Shown here one piece after another: positions 1-8,976 of a stretch of 64,000 nt of DNA (position 1 is its first letter; every line of letters begins with the position of its first letter). The translations under genes were made by a program, and so were the position numbers. Below the pieces are notes generated by a model. It was not told the DNA's origin, did no database searches, and was given only the letters and a program-made list of their open reading frames with translations. The stretch covers positions 5,084,001 through 5,148,000 of the forward strand of contig NZ_CP197245.1 of assembly GCF_052076105.1 (NCBI RefSeq), given 5' to 3'. The DNA comes from Tardiphaga sp052076105 (GTDB taxonomy: Bacteria > Pseudomonadota > Alphaproteobacteria > Rhizobiales > Xanthobacteraceae).

Positions 1-534
1 GAGCGGTGGGCGCGGCGACTGCACCGGCGGGAAGATCAGACGACCATCCTCGATCTGGATATGCTTGCCCTGGACATTGACGGTCTTGCCGGCCAGCAGG
101 TCGTTATAGACGTTGAGGAATTCGCGGGTGACGGCATAGCGCTCGTCATGCGGCAGAAAGATGCCGTCGCCCTTGTTCTCGACCGGATCGCCGCCGGTCA
201 CGACATTGATCAGGAGACGACCGTTGGTAACGCGGTCCAGCGTTGCCGTCATGCGCGCCGCGACACTCGGCGATTGCAGGCCCGGTCGCACGGCAACGAG
301 ATAGCGAAGCTGTTCGGTCCACGGGGCCACAGCGGAAGCAACCACCCACGAGTCCTCGCAGCTGCGCCCCGTAGGCAGCAGCACGCCGAAATAGCCCAGC
401 TGATCGGCAGCCTGCGCGATCTGGCGGAGATATTTGAAGTCGATGTCGCGCGCACCCTGGGTCGAGGCGAGATAGCGTCCATCGCCGTGGGTCGGCAGGA
501 ACCAGAGAATATTGGCTTTGGATGGATTGCTCAT
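1..534 (-). CDS. ssuD: Alkanesulfonate monooxygenase SsuD (partial, N-terminal part)
   Basis: The gene runs off the left edge; 178 N-terminal residues are present. The family is the FMNH2-dependent luciferase-like monooxygenases that release sulfite from C1-C8 alkanesulfonates when sulfate is short, working with the flavin reductase SsuE. The visible part has WFLPTHGDGRYL near residues 11-22, the block PTGRSCEDSW with Cys59 (matching the conserved Cys54 of the E. coli enzyme) and VVTGGDPVENKGDG around residues 108-121, all typical of SsuD. The start is the ATG before SNPSKANILWF, with a GAGAGA purine run just upstream. Transporter genes ssuABC would be expected beyond the edge but cannot be seen. 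A close paralogue of the same flavin family is possible but less likely. Confidence 0.9.
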   Translation of the reverse strand, partial: MSNPSKANILWFLPTHGDGRYLASTQGARDIDFKYLRQIAQAADQLGYFGVLLPTGRSCEDSWVVASAVAPWTEQLRYLVAVRPGLQSPSVAARMTATLDRVTNGRLLINVVTGGDPVENKGDGIFLPHDERYAVTREFLNVYNDLLAGKTVNVQGKHIQIEDGRLIFPPVQSPRPPL

Positions 535-1005
535 CGGCGACGTCTCTCTCGCATCGGGCCACCATTGCGGCATCGCGAGAGGATGGTGTCATGACATAAG
601 TCTGTCGAGTGGCCCGGGAAAATAGCGATGCACGCACTGTGGCTTACGCCGATGACGAGGCGTTCCTTTCAAACTTCCGGGCATATGCAGCGCATTTTTC
701 TCTACGGATCTTGCAGCTTACGGCGATCACAACCGCGTGGGTCGGAACGCACGGGGGCGCGTGGTGATCAACGCAACTCAGTGGGGAATTTCATGCTGAG
801 ATGACAGCATCAGACACCCACATTGTTTCGCGTGGAGGCATCGCGCGAGCATAATATCTCATGGCCTGATCGGGCAGATTGCCGCTTTCTCTCCGGTCAT
901 TGACGCTTTGTTAATGACGTCAGCACCGCTACCGCTCCAAATCCTGCGGCATTTACACAACTACCCGCGTTTTGCGAACCGATTTAACCAAATCGACAAG
1001 GCGTT
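535..1005. other. Intergenic region between ssuD and the GGDEF-EAL gene
   Basis: This divergent gap of about 470 bases holds the upstream regions of both flanking genes. I see no convincing small gene, RNA gene or strong hairpin. Short open frames that overlap the ssuD start are antisense shadows. Confidence 0.5.
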
Positions 1006-2868
1006 TTGCGAGGCTCGGCCACCATGCAGAATGCATCCGCCCCAGGCTCGTCGACCTCTCCAATGGACAACGACCGCCCCACCGCAACCTCTTCGACCGA
1101 GGCTGCTACCGGATTCGTGGATAGCGATGCCGCACACGAATTGGAGATGCTGCGCGAGATCGTACGCATGCTGCCCGCCTCCGTCACCGTGCAAGACGAT
1201 CAGGGTGACTTTCTGCTGGTGAATGATGCCGCGGCAATCCAGTTCAATGCATCGGCAGACCAATTCAACAGGCCCGATCCGCAATCACATTTTCTGGTGC
1301 AGGCACTGACGCATCGACGCGCCACTGCGCTCGACCTGCTGCAGTCCGGCCGCTCCGCGGTGTTCGAGGAACGCGTCAATTCCGAGCGCGACAGGCGGGT
1401 GTTCCTGACCACGCATCGTCCGGCTCGTATCGGTGATCGAAGCGTGCTGCTGTCCAGCGCCACCGACGTGAGCCGGCAGAAAGAGATGGAAGAAGAGCTG
1501 TTTCGTCGCGCCTATTACGACGAGCTGACCGATCTGCCGACGCGGCGCGTGATCGAGAAACATGTCGGCGACATCATTGGCCATTCCGGCGAGACATCAC
1601 ATTTCGCACTAGCCTTCCTCGACATCGACAATTTCAAGCACATCAACGACTATTACGGTCACAGCGTCGGTGATGCGCTGCTGGTGCAGTTCGCCAAGCG
1701 GCTGGCACTCGACCTGCGCAGCACCGATATGCTGTCGCGGATTTCCGGTGATGAATTCCTGCTGCTGCTGAACCCGATCCAGAGCCAGCAGGAGGTCGCC
1801 GAATATCTGGAGCTGCTGGTACAGCGGCTGCGCGCGCCGTTCTTCATCGACGGCTCAGAAATATTCGCCTCCGCCTCGATCGGTGTCAGCCTTTATCCCG
1901 AACACGGTCGCAACTACGACGCGCTGCATCAGAACGCCGATATCGCGATGTATCGCGTGAAGAATGAGACCAAGGGCGCTGCGGTGTTCTTCGACTCCAG
2001 CATGGAGAGCGAGGCGCTGACCCGCATGGCCACCGAACAGTCATTGCGGCTGGCGATCCTCGACAAGCGGTTCTGCTGCGCGTTTCAGCCGAAGGTCGAT
2101 ATCCGCAGCCTGGAAATCAAGGGTATCGAGGCCCTGGTGCGGCTGCGTAACGACGATGGCGTGATTCAGGCGCCCAGCACCTTCATCAATCTGGCCGTCG
2201 AACTCGGCCTGATTGACGAGCTCACCCATCTGGTGCTCGCCGAGATCATGAAGTCGATCGACCTGATTGACGAGACCTTCGGCGCCACGGCCACTATCAG
2301 CATCAACGTCGCCGCCAAACAGGCTGGCAATCCGGAATTCATGCGCGCTTTTGCCAGGGCGATCGAGGAGACTGGCTGCCCGACGCGCTTCATGGTCGAA
2401 GTGACCGAAGACGCATTCGTTGCCAAGACGCATTTCCAGGACGACATCCTGCCGATGTTCCGCGCGCTTGGCGTCGGCATCTCCATCGATGATTTCGGCG
2501 TCGGCTATTCCTCGCTGTCGGCGCTGGCGGACATCACTGCCGACGAAATCAAGATCGACCGCTCCTTCATTACGGACATTCACAAGCGCCCGCGCAGCCA
2601 GGGCATTCTCCGCGCCATCGAGTCGCTCAGCGAGGCGCTCGGCATGACCGTGATTGCGGAAGGCGTCGAGACCTTCGAGGAACTGGCCTATCTGCAGGCC
2701 GCGACCAAGATCCGCTATGCGCAGGGCTATTATTTCTCCAAGCCGATTTTTCTGGAGGAGCTGCAGCCACAGACGCACACCAGTAGCGACCCGCGCGGCG
2801 CATCATCGGCTCGCCCGGCAGCAGATGCTCGCCCGGCCTATTCCCGCGCCGGCGGCCGGGGATATTGA
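1006..2868 (+). CDS. PAS-GGDEF-EAL cyclic-di-GMP signalling protein
   Basis: A 620-residue cytoplasmic protein with no membrane segment. A PAS-like sensor lies at about 45-155, a GGDEF domain at about 165-330 and an EAL phosphodiesterase domain at about 340-595. The GGDEF signature reads SGDEF (247-251), a variant found in both active and inactive cyclases; the inhibitory RxxD site (RSTD, five residues before it) is intact. The EAL domain keeps the catalytic pattern: EAL at 375-377, an Asn in SINVAAK, Glu in MVEVTED, the DDFG loop, the Lys in IKID and Glu in AEGVE. I infer a c-di-GMP phosphodiesterase whose GGDEF part may be regulatory or weakly active. An alternative ATG lies six codons in. 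The C-terminal 30 residues are low complexity. The flagellar locus downstream makes a motility role plausible, but nothing proves it. Confidence 0.93.
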   Translation: MRGSATMQNASAPGSSTSPMDNDRPTATSSTEAATGFVDSDAAHELEMLREIVRMLPASVTVQDDQGDFLLVNDAAAIQFNASADQFNRPDPQSHFLVQALTHRRATALDLLQSGRSAVFEERVNSERDRRVFLTTHRPARIGDRSVLLSSATDVSRQKEMEEELFRRAYYDELTDLPTRRVIEKHVGDIIGHSGETSHFALAFLDIDNFKHINDYYGHSVGDALLVQFAKRLALDLRSTDMLSRISGDEFLLLLNPIQSQQEVAEYLELLVQRLRAPFFIDGSEIFASASIGVSLYPEHGRNYDALHQNADIAMYRVKNETKGAAVFFDSSMESEALTRMATEQSLRLAILDKRFCCAFQPKVDIRSLEIKGIEALVRLRNDDGVIQAPSTFINLAVELGLIDELTHLVLAEIMKSIDLIDETFGATATISINVAAKQAGNPEFMRAFARAIEETGCPTRFMVEVTEDAFVAKTHFQDDILPMFRALGVGISIDDFGVGYSSLSALADITADEIKIDRSFITDIHKRPRSQGILRAIESLSEALGMTVIAEGVETFEELAYLQAATKIRYAQGYYFSKPIFLEELQPQTHTSSDPRGASSARPAADARPAYSRAGGRGY

Positions 2869-2962
2869 GGCACCGCCCTCTCCCCGTCATTGTCATGCCG
2901 CAACCACATCCCATCTGTTAAGGGACTGAAAACCACGCGCTGAACATCACCAGAGAGACCCC

Positions 2963-3367
2963 ATGCCCGTCGTCCCGCTATTTCTGAATATCCTCTGGAT
3001 CGTGTTCGGCGGATTGGGAATGGCGGTCGGCTGGCTGATCGCAGCCGTTGTCATGGCCATCACCATCATCGGCCTGCCCTGGGCCCGCGCCGCCTTCAAT
3101 ATCGCCGCCTATACGCTGCTGCCCTTCGGTCAGCGCGCGGTCGACCGCGAAACCGTTACCGGCCGCAGCGACATCGGCACCGGCGTGCTCGGCCTGATCG
3201 GCAACATCATCTGGCTGGTGCTGGCAGGCTGGTGGCTGGCAATCGGCCATCTCCTGGCGGCGCTGGCCCTGGCGATCACCATCGTCGGCATTCCCTTTGC
3301 CTGGGCGCATCTGAAGCTCGCCGGCATCGCGCTCTGGCCGATCGGCAAGGTCATCGTACCGGCCTGA
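2963..3367 (+). CDS. yccF: YccF-family inner-membrane protein
   Basis: A 134-residue, very hydrophobic protein with about four membrane segments. Two halves look like an internal duplication: NILWIVFGG...AITIIGLPWARAAF in the first and NIIWLVLAGWW...AITIVGIPFAWAHL in the second, each ending in LLPFG or LWPIG. This is the YccF (DUF307) pattern; the molecular function is unknown. The start ATG follows an AGAGAGA purine stretch at suitable distance. It stands alone between the c-di-GMP gene and the deacetylase gene. Confidence 0.85.
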   Translation: MPVVPLFLNILWIVFGGLGMAVGWLIAAVVMAITIIGLPWARAAFNIAAYTLLPFGQRAVDRETVTGRSDIGTGVLGLIGNIIWLVLAGWWLAIGHLLAALALAITIVGIPFAWAHLKLAGIALWPIGKVIVPA

Positions 3368-3482
3368 CGCGCACTGCGTTGAACAAATTCAAATTTTCTC
3401 GTTGAGAGTGCGCCGTGCATACGCGTGATTAACTATTTCGCTCAATGGTGAAACGAGGTGGGCCTCGGGCGCCGGAGTGATT

Positions 3483-4535
3483 ATGCGTAAACTTCCTTTT
3501 TTGATCGTTGCAGGTTCTTTCACGGCGGTTGTCGCCGCAGGCGCTGGCGCCTGGCATTTCTTCGGTCCCGCCGGCGCTCAGACCAGCGCCAAAGCCGATA
3601 AAGGCGAGCTGACCACCGCCTCGATCGACACGCGCGCGCCGAAGTCGAATTCGACCGAACCGCCGCCGCGCGTGCAGGCCGTCGCCGCCGCACCGGCTGC
3701 CGCGCCGATACCCGCCGCTCCGGCCGTGGAGAAGCGTCCGACCATCGCCAAACCCGTCTGCAACAATCCCAATGCGCTCGGCGTATCGCGCACCGTGCAG
3801 ATCGACACCACCGGCGGTCCCGGCCTCGGCATGTCGCAATATCGCGACTATGACTTCCTGCAGCCCGGCGAAGTCGTGCTGACCTTCGACGACGGCCCGT
3901 GGCCGGTGACCACGCCTGCCGTGCTGGCTGCGCTCAGCGCGCAATGCGTACAGGCCGTGTTCTTCCCGATCGGCAAACATGCCACCTGGCATCCCGCGGT
4001 GCTGAAGCAGGTGATTGCGGCCGGCCATTCGGTCGGCACCCATACCTGGTCGCACCAGAACCTGGCGAGCAAGACGCCGCAGGAAGCCAAGGACGAGATC
4101 GAGCGCGGCATCAGCGCCATCACCCTGATGGCCGGCCAGCCGCTGTCGCCCTTCTTCCGCTTCCCGCAATTGCGCCAGAATGCGGAGCTGAAGGCCTATC
4201 TCGCCGAGCGCAACATCGCGGCTTTCTCCATCGACATCGATTCCGAGGACTTCCGCATCCATAATGCCGGCAAGCTGGTCGCCTCGGTGATGGACAAGCT
4301 GAAGAAGAAGGGCAAGGGCATCATCCTGATGCATGACCTGCACAAGTGGTCCGCGGCCGCGGTGCCGGACCTGCTCGCCCAGCTCAAGGCCGGCGGCTAC
4401 AAGGTCGTGCATATCCGCGCCAAGGACACGCTGCCGACGATCGCAAGCTATGATGCCGCGATCGCGGCCGAGCTGCAGCCGGTGAAGACCAGCAACGCCC
4501 GCCCGATCTCCAACGTGATCCAGACGGTCGACTAG
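3483..4535 (+). CDS. Exported polysaccharide deacetylase (NodB fold)
   Basis: A 350-residue protein with an N-terminal signal anchor (LPFLIVAGSFTAVVAAGAGAW), a Pro/Ala-rich linker to about residue 90 and a NodB-homology domain at about 125-310. Visible motif 1 is TFDDGP (about 134-139) and motif 2 is HSVGTHTWSH, whose HTWSH supplies the two metal-binding His next to the motif 1 Asp; FFRFPQLR is the substrate-groove motif. Such carbohydrate esterase 4 enzymes remove N-acetyl or other acyl groups from cell-wall or exported sugars. I chose the ATG at 3483 because GGAG ends five bases before it; a GTG two codons earlier overlaps that ribosome-binding site. A strong terminator follows the stop. 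The substrate cannot be told. Confidence 0.88.
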   Translation: MRKLPFLIVAGSFTAVVAAGAGAWHFFGPAGAQTSAKADKGELTTASIDTRAPKSNSTEPPPRVQAVAAAPAAAPIPAAPAVEKRPTIAKPVCNNPNALGVSRTVQIDTTGGPGLGMSQYRDYDFLQPGEVVLTFDDGPWPVTTPAVLAALSAQCVQAVFFPIGKHATWHPAVLKQVIAAGHSVGTHTWSHQNLASKTPQEAKDEIERGISAITLMAGQPLSPFFRFPQLRQNAELKAYLAERNIAAFSIDIDSEDFRIHNAGKLVASVMDKLKKKGKGIILMHDLHKWSAAAVPDLLAQLKAGGYKVVHIRAKDTLPTIASYDAAIAAELQPVKTSNARPISNVIQTVD

Positions 4536-4565
4536 CGGCTAATCTAACTGGCTTAAGCCAAATTC

Positions 4566-4598
4566 AGGCCGGGGCGGCACCGCTGCCCCGGCCTTTTT
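4566..4598 (+). terminator. Rho-independent terminator after the deacetylase gene
   Basis: The arms GGCCGGGGC and GCCCCGGCC form a GC-rich stem with a short loop, followed by TTTTTGTGTTT. It lies about 30 bases after the deacetylase stop codon. Confidence 0.85.
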
Positions 4599-4743
4599 GT
4601 GTTTCGTGGCAAGGCACGCGGCGAAACAAAACGATCCCCCGACGAAACCATTGTCCACTTCGACGCAGACCGCCCGAAACCTTGCATGGTTATCCATCTG
4701 TCCAACGAAGCGGCACACAGCGCCGCCCAACAGGGACAGTCAC

Positions 4744-4920
4744 ATGCGCATCATCGGTTTCATCTTTGCCTTCTCGTTCGCCTTTGCCGGCCCGTCATTC
4801 TCCGGCACCGCGATGAACGACCTGCCGGGCATCGGCACCTTTTCATACAACGGCGCGCAGATCGCCTCCGATACGGCGACGGCGAAATTCGCCTATCTGA
4901 CGCTCACGCGCCGCGCCTGA
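4744..4920 (+). CDS. Small exported protein of unknown function (58 aa)
   Basis: A 58-residue frame beginning MRIIGFIFAFSFAFAGPSFS, a clear short signal peptide with likely cleavage near residue 19-21. The mature part of about 37 residues has no motif I recognise. I prefer the internal ATG because the signal peptide begins there; a longer frame upstream has no support. It lies between a terminator and the next exported protein gene on the same strand, with which it may share a transcript. Not recognised as a family; could be spurious. Confidence 0.5.
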   Translation: MRIIGFIFAFSFAFAGPSFSGTAMNDLPGIGTFSYNGAQIASDTATAKFAYLTLTRRA

Positions 4921-4966
4921 TCGCATCCCTCCCCTCCGACATCCTCAGACATAGAAAGCCATCACC

Positions 4967-5467
4967 ATGACCTCATTCAGCGCAAATCTGATCGGACACA
5001 CGCTCAAGGCTGCCACTGTCGGCGCAATCCTGATGCTGTCGGCGACGGCGAGCCAGGCCCAGTCGGCGAGCCCTTTTGCCGGCTTTAACGGATCGTGGAG
5101 CGGCAGCGGCACCGTGTCGCTGTCGGATGGCTCCTCCGAGCAGATTCGCTGCCGCGCCACTTACAATGTCGTTGGCGGCACTGCACTGAAGCAGTCCCTG
5201 CGCTGCGCCAGCGACAGCTACAAGTTCGAGCTCAGCAGCGACGTAAAGAGCCAGGGCAATCAGGTGACCGGCACCTGGGGCGAAGCCAGCCGCAATATTT
5301 TCGGCAATCTGCAGGGCAGCGCCGGCGGTGGCCAGATCGATGTCTTCGTCGAGGCCGCCGGCTTCGCCGCCAACCTGACGCTGACAACCAAGGGCAACAA
5401 GCAACTGGTCTCGATCAGCTCCAAGGGCCAGATCCGCGACGTCTCGATCAACATGATCCGGAGCTGA
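4967..5467 (+). CDS. Exported conserved hypothetical protein
   Basis: A 166-residue protein with a signal peptide ending at about ATASQAQS (residues 26-33). The mature part is beta-rich, Gly- and Ser-rich and lacks enzymatic motifs. The alternation, beginning FNGSWSGSGTVSLSDGSSE, followed by repeated strands such as GNQVTGTWGE and NLQGSAGGGQ, suggests a small periplasmic beta-barrel or lipocalin-like fold. I do not recognise a named family. It is on the plus strand and convergent with the amidohydrolase gene, with only about 30 bases between stop codons. Confidence 0.7.
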   Translation: MTSFSANLIGHTLKAATVGAILMLSATASQAQSASPFAGFNGSWSGSGTVSLSDGSSEQIRCRATYNVVGGTALKQSLRCASDSYKFELSSDVKSQGNQVTGTWGEASRNIFGNLQGSAGGGQIDVFVEAAGFAANLTLTTKGNKQLVSISSKGQIRDVSINMIRS

Positions 5468-5498
5468 CGCGGCCAGAGACGCCCGCGCGACCCAGCAG

Positions 5499-6464
5499 TC
5501 AGAAGCCGTACAGCCGCGCGGGATTGTCGACCAGGATTGTCTTGCGAACCGCCGCATCGGGCGCCCAGACCGCAAGCTGGTTCAGCAGGCGGCCATCGTC
5601 GATCTGATAGAGCGGCGTGACATCGGTCGGCTTCCTGCCGGGCGGTGTGACCGAATCCGGATGCGGCCAGTCGGTGCCCCAGATGATCCGCTCCGGATTG
5701 GCCGCGATCAGCGCCTTCGCCAGCGGCGCTGCATCCGCATAATCCGGCCCCTGCGTCGATGCGCGGTAGGCGCCGGAGATCTTCACATAGGCCTTTCCGG
5801 ATTTGACGAGGTCGAGCAGGTCCGCAAAGCCAGGCTGATCCAGCCCGAGCCTGGCTTCCGCGCCGCCGAAATGATCGAACACCAGCGGCATCGGCGCGCT
5901 GGCAACGACATCCTTGATCGACGATACCAGCGGCAGATTGGTGAACATCTGGATATGCCAGCCGCGCGTCTTCATGCGCTCGATCGCAGCCAGAAGACGC
6001 CGCTTGCCAATGGCCGGATCGCTCACACCGCTGGTCGCAAGATTGATCCGCATGCCGCGAATGCCCGCGGCCTTCATGGCGTCGAGCTCGCTCTCCGGTG
6101 TCTTGTCATCGATGACAGCAACGCCGCGCGCATCGCTGCCGCGTGCCTTCATGCCGAACAGGGTCGCCGAATTATCGGTGCCATAGATGCTCGGCGTGAC
6201 GATGACGACACGTTTGATACCGAGTGCGTTGTGCAGCGCCGCCATCTCCTCCGGCGACGCCAGTTCAGGCGTGTAGACGCGGCCTGCAAAGAACGGGAAT
6301 TTTTCGGGATCGCCGTGGATATGGGTGTGGCAGTCGCAGGCGTCCGCAGGCACCTGGAAATTCACCGGCGTCGCCGGCTGCGCGGCCTTGCCAACCGCAA
6401 ACCTGTTGCTGAGCACGACCGCTCCTGCGAGTGAAGAGAGTAGAACACCGCGTCTTGTGAACAT
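5499..6464 (-). CDS. Exported amidohydrolase (2-pyrone-4,6-dicarboxylate lactonase-like)
   Basis: A 321-residue TIM-barrel metal hydrolase of the amidohydrolase-2 family. It has a twin-arginine type leader (FTRRGVLLSSLAGAVVL), then the metal motif CDCHTHIHG (His46 and His48), a central DHFGG and the C-terminal IIWGTDWPHPD, whose Asp is the expected catalytic base. The best-known relatives open 2-pyrone-4,6-dicarboxylate or act on related lactones in aromatic breakdown; the exact substrate is not given by the sequence. The ATG at 6464 was chosen because a perfect AGGGAGGAA sits seven bases upstream; the frame extends further but without such a site. The leader implies folded export to the periplasm, which is unusual for the cytoplasmic lactonases. 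Confidence 0.85.
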   Translation of the reverse strand: MFTRRGVLLSSLAGAVVLSNRFAVGKAAQPATPVNFQVPADACDCHTHIHGDPEKFPFFAGRVYTPELASPEEMAALHNALGIKRVVIVTPSIYGTDNSATLFGMKARGSDARGVAVIDDKTPESELDAMKAAGIRGMRINLATSGVSDPAIGKRRLLAAIERMKTRGWHIQMFTNLPLVSSIKDVVASAPMPLVFDHFGGAEARLGLDQPGFADLLDLVKSGKAYVKISGAYRASTQGPDYADAAPLAKALIAANPERIIWGTDWPHPDSVTPPGRKPTDVTPLYQIDDGRLLNQLAVWAPDAAVRKTILVDNPARLYGF

Positions 6465-6649
6465 TGGTTCCTCCCTGATGTCGTGACGCCATTTTGGGCC
6501 GGCGTTCACTTGATTGAGGCCAACGTGATCGTTTCGCGATCCATGTCAAGTGTGCTTCCACATGCTGCAGAGCAAACACGACGGGGATCGCCCTCCTGCT
6601 GCACAGCCCAATGTCAAACTGGCTATGCAGCAGCTCGCTCGCGGTCATG

Positions 6650-7462
6650 TCACGGTTTGCGGACGGTCACGCGCAGGAACGTCGCCTTCACCGATGTCTG
6701 CGAAGGATCGGAGCTTCTGTTCTGACTCTCGAACAGCTTGACAAGCTCTCCCTTCAAGGTGTCGGCGCGACCGTCTTTTTCAGCCGCATCGAAGGCATTC
6801 ATGGTCGGACCATAATATGCCTTGAACTGGTCGACGAACTTTGCCGGCGTTCCGGCAAAATTGAATTCGTAGGAGTCACGCGCGAATGAGATATTTGGCT
6901 TCGGAATACCAGCCGACGTGAAGCGCTCGACAACATTGTCCTCGAGACCCCAGGTCATGGGACTTACGAACCCTTCCGGTGGAGGCGGCGAATAGGACGA
7001 GCTGATCTTGAGGATCTGCGCCACCAGAGTGGGATCATTCGGGATCCAGTTTCCCATCACAATCCGGCCGCCCGGCCGCGTGACGCGAACCATTTCCCTA
7101 GCGACATCCGATGGCCTGGGCGCGAACATCGCGCCGAAGATGCTGACAACGAGATCGAAACTGTCGTCCTTGATATCTGTCAGATTCGATGCATCGCCTT
7201 CCTGAAAACGACACGTAAGCCCTTCCGCCATCGCGCGCCTGTTGCCGGCCTCCACCAGATTGCGCGCAATATCGACACCTGTGACATTTGCCCCGGCTCT
7301 TGCTGCTGGAAGCGCTGTCGTGCCGTCCCCGCATCCAAGATCAAGCACGTCACTTCCGCGCGTGATCCCGATCGACGCAACGAGCGCCTCGCCGCTGGCC
7401 CGCATCGTCTCCGCGATACGGGTAAAATCGCCTTTCTCCCAAAGAGCCTGGTTCGCATTCAT
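6650..7462 (-). CDS. Class I SAM-dependent methyltransferase
   Basis: A 270-residue soluble protein of the UbiE/type-11 class. Motif I is VLDLGCGDGTT near residue 40, an acidic residue ends beta 2 in ANVTGVDIA, and DDSFDLVVSIFGAMF with RVTRPGGRIVMGNW supply the post-motifs. This fold binds S-adenosylmethionine; the methyl acceptor is unknown. The start ATG (MNANQALW) is preceded by GGAGG at about seven bases, better than the upstream alternative. It lies alone, facing away from the tRNA gene, with no pathway partner nearby. Confidence 0.85.
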   Translation of the reverse strand: MNANQALWEKGDFTRIAETMRASGEALVASIGITRGSDVLDLGCGDGTTALPAARAGANVTGVDIARNLVEAGNRRAMAEGLTCRFQEGDASNLTDIKDDSFDLVVSIFGAMFAPRPSDVAREMVRVTRPGGRIVMGNWIPNDPTLVAQILKISSSYSPPPPEGFVSPMTWGLEDNVVERFTSAGIPKPNISFARDSYEFNFAGTPAKFVDQFKAYYGPTMNAFDAAEKDGRADTLKGELVKLFESQNRSSDPSQTSVKATFLRVTVRKP

Positions 7463-7723
7463 GGGACGTCCTCCGATGGTCAACGCGGGAACGGCCGGCG
7501 CCCTTGGTCGGTTCGCACAATGGCGCCTGGGTAGCCGGAGTTATGTCACTCGGCTCTCGTCCCAGGTTCAGCGGCACGCGCGTTCCGGCGCACCCAGACC
7601 CGCTTCAAACGTGTGTCCGCCGCCTGAAAGAGGGCAGTGCGACCTCCAACCGAGCTATTTTCATCGAATCCGGCCTTGGCCGGCCGTTGCCGCCGCCCGG
7701 CCAATCGGCTAAATGGACCTCAA

Positions 7724-7800
7724 GCACCCGTAGCTCAGCTGGATAGAGCGTTGCCCTCCGAAGGCAAAGGTCACACGTTCGAATCGTGTCGGGTGCGCCA
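7724..7800 (+). tRNA. tRNA-Arg (anticodon CCG)
   Basis: A 77-base cloverleaf. The acceptor arms GCACCCG and CGGGTGC pair fully, the D arm reads AGCTCAGCTGGATAGAGC, the anticodon arm is TTGCC-CTCCGAA-GGCAA with anticodon CCG (reads CGG), and the T arm has GTTCGAATC. The discriminator G and an encoded CCA complete the 3' end. tRNA-Arg 3' ends are common integration sites, but no integrase gene is seen downstream here. Confidence 0.96.
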
Positions 7801-7884
7801 GATCTTGCCGCGCCGCACTAGACGGCATGGCAGCATGCGCGGCGGGGTCAAGCCCAACGGATTGGGCCTGGAGCTTTGCTTCCG

Positions 7885-8976
7885 TTAAGCTGTTCGCCCA
7901 TCAGCCCGCAGCGTCTCGTCGATGACATAGTCGACCATCGCGTCTTGCAGATGATATTTGCGAACATGATCGCGCAGATCCAGTGCCATCTGGCGCAGAC
8001 GTGGCTTGTCGCTCAGTCCCCGCTCGATCGCAGACGACAGACTGCCCGGGGTCACGTCGTAGAGCAGGACATGCTCGTGTTCTCGAACGGGCGCATGACG
8101 CTCGACCGTCGGATAGTTGAGAACCGGCACGGTCAGGCATTGCGCCGCCTCGGCAGTCCGATAGCACTCCCAGCTATAGCCCGACGGTGACCAGGCCAGC
8201 CATGCGCTCGAAAGCCGCCGCAGGAATTCGTCATGCGGTAGCCGATCACGCGGAATATCGATCTTGAGTCCCTTGCTTCTCAACGCCTCGAGTTCTGCAA
8301 GACCGACACGGCGCACCCACGAATTTTCCGCGACTTCGCCAACGAAAAACACATCAGACGTCTTTTCCGGATGTTCGCCTGCGGTATCGATCCTTGCTGC
8401 AGGAAGCGAAATGGGGCGTATTTTCGCCAGACGTTCGTTCCAGCGCCGATTGCGCCGTATACGCCGCGTCGGCAGTGCCGGATGGGCCGAGTGGCAGAGG
8501 ATGTGCCACCGATCGACGGGAAGCTCGCGCTTGAAAGCCGCGGTGGCCTTGTCGAGCAGAAAGAAGTTATGCGAGCCGACGATGAAAGCGTCATTCATAT
8601 CCAGAACGGCGATCGGCACGGGAAGCTTTACGAATCGTAACCAGGAAACGCCGAACACTCTTGTCATCGCGGAGAGCGGACGAAGCGGTTGCCGGAAGAA
8701 AGCGCGTAGCCAGTAGCGCGGATGCCACGCCGGACGGAGTGGCATATAGACGATGATCAGGTCGTATGTCCCGCGTCGCGCCTCACCCATCGCCTTGATA
8801 AATCGCCAGGGCGTGCAGTCGGCGAAGCCTTTACCCGCCCGCCCGCGAGGGATCGGACGTTCCCCCGTCCACAGCACATCCGTCTCTTCGGGATAGATGT
8901 CCTTGCAGTAGTGCCAGGAGCCCAGTTCGAGGATTCTCGGTCTCGTCCTGTTTGGGCTTTCAGCCGTCGCACTCAC
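7885..8976 (-). CDS. Glycosyltransferase-like protein (GT-B type)
   Basis: A 363-residue protein without membrane segments. The C-terminal third carries WSPSGYSWECYRTAEAAQCL and VPVLNYPTVERHAP, which resemble the nucleotide-sugar binding part of CgeB-like or group 1 glycosyltransferases, and the N-terminal part starts RILELGSWHYCKDIYP as in a Rossmann-type strand. I infer sugar transfer to an exported or surface molecule. The start is GTG with AAGGAA eight bases before it. It is flanked by the tRNA gene and by a sparsely coding region, with no other polysaccharide gene adjacent. Confidence 0.65.
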   Translation of the reverse strand: MSATAESPNRTRPRILELGSWHYCKDIYPEETDVLWTGERPIPRGRAGKGFADCTPWRFIKAMGEARRGTYDLIIVYMPLRPAWHPRYWLRAFFRQPLRPLSAMTRVFGVSWLRFVKLPVPIAVLDMNDAFIVGSHNFFLLDKATAAFKRELPVDRWHILCHSAHPALPTRRIRRNRRWNERLAKIRPISLPAARIDTAGEHPEKTSDVFFVGEVAENSWVRRVGLAELEALRSKGLKIDIPRDRLPHDEFLRRLSSAWLAWSPSGYSWECYRTAEAAQCLTVPVLNYPTVERHAPVREHEHVLLYDVTPGSLSSAIERGLSDKPRLRQMALDLRDHVRKYHLQDAMVDYVIDETLRADGRTA

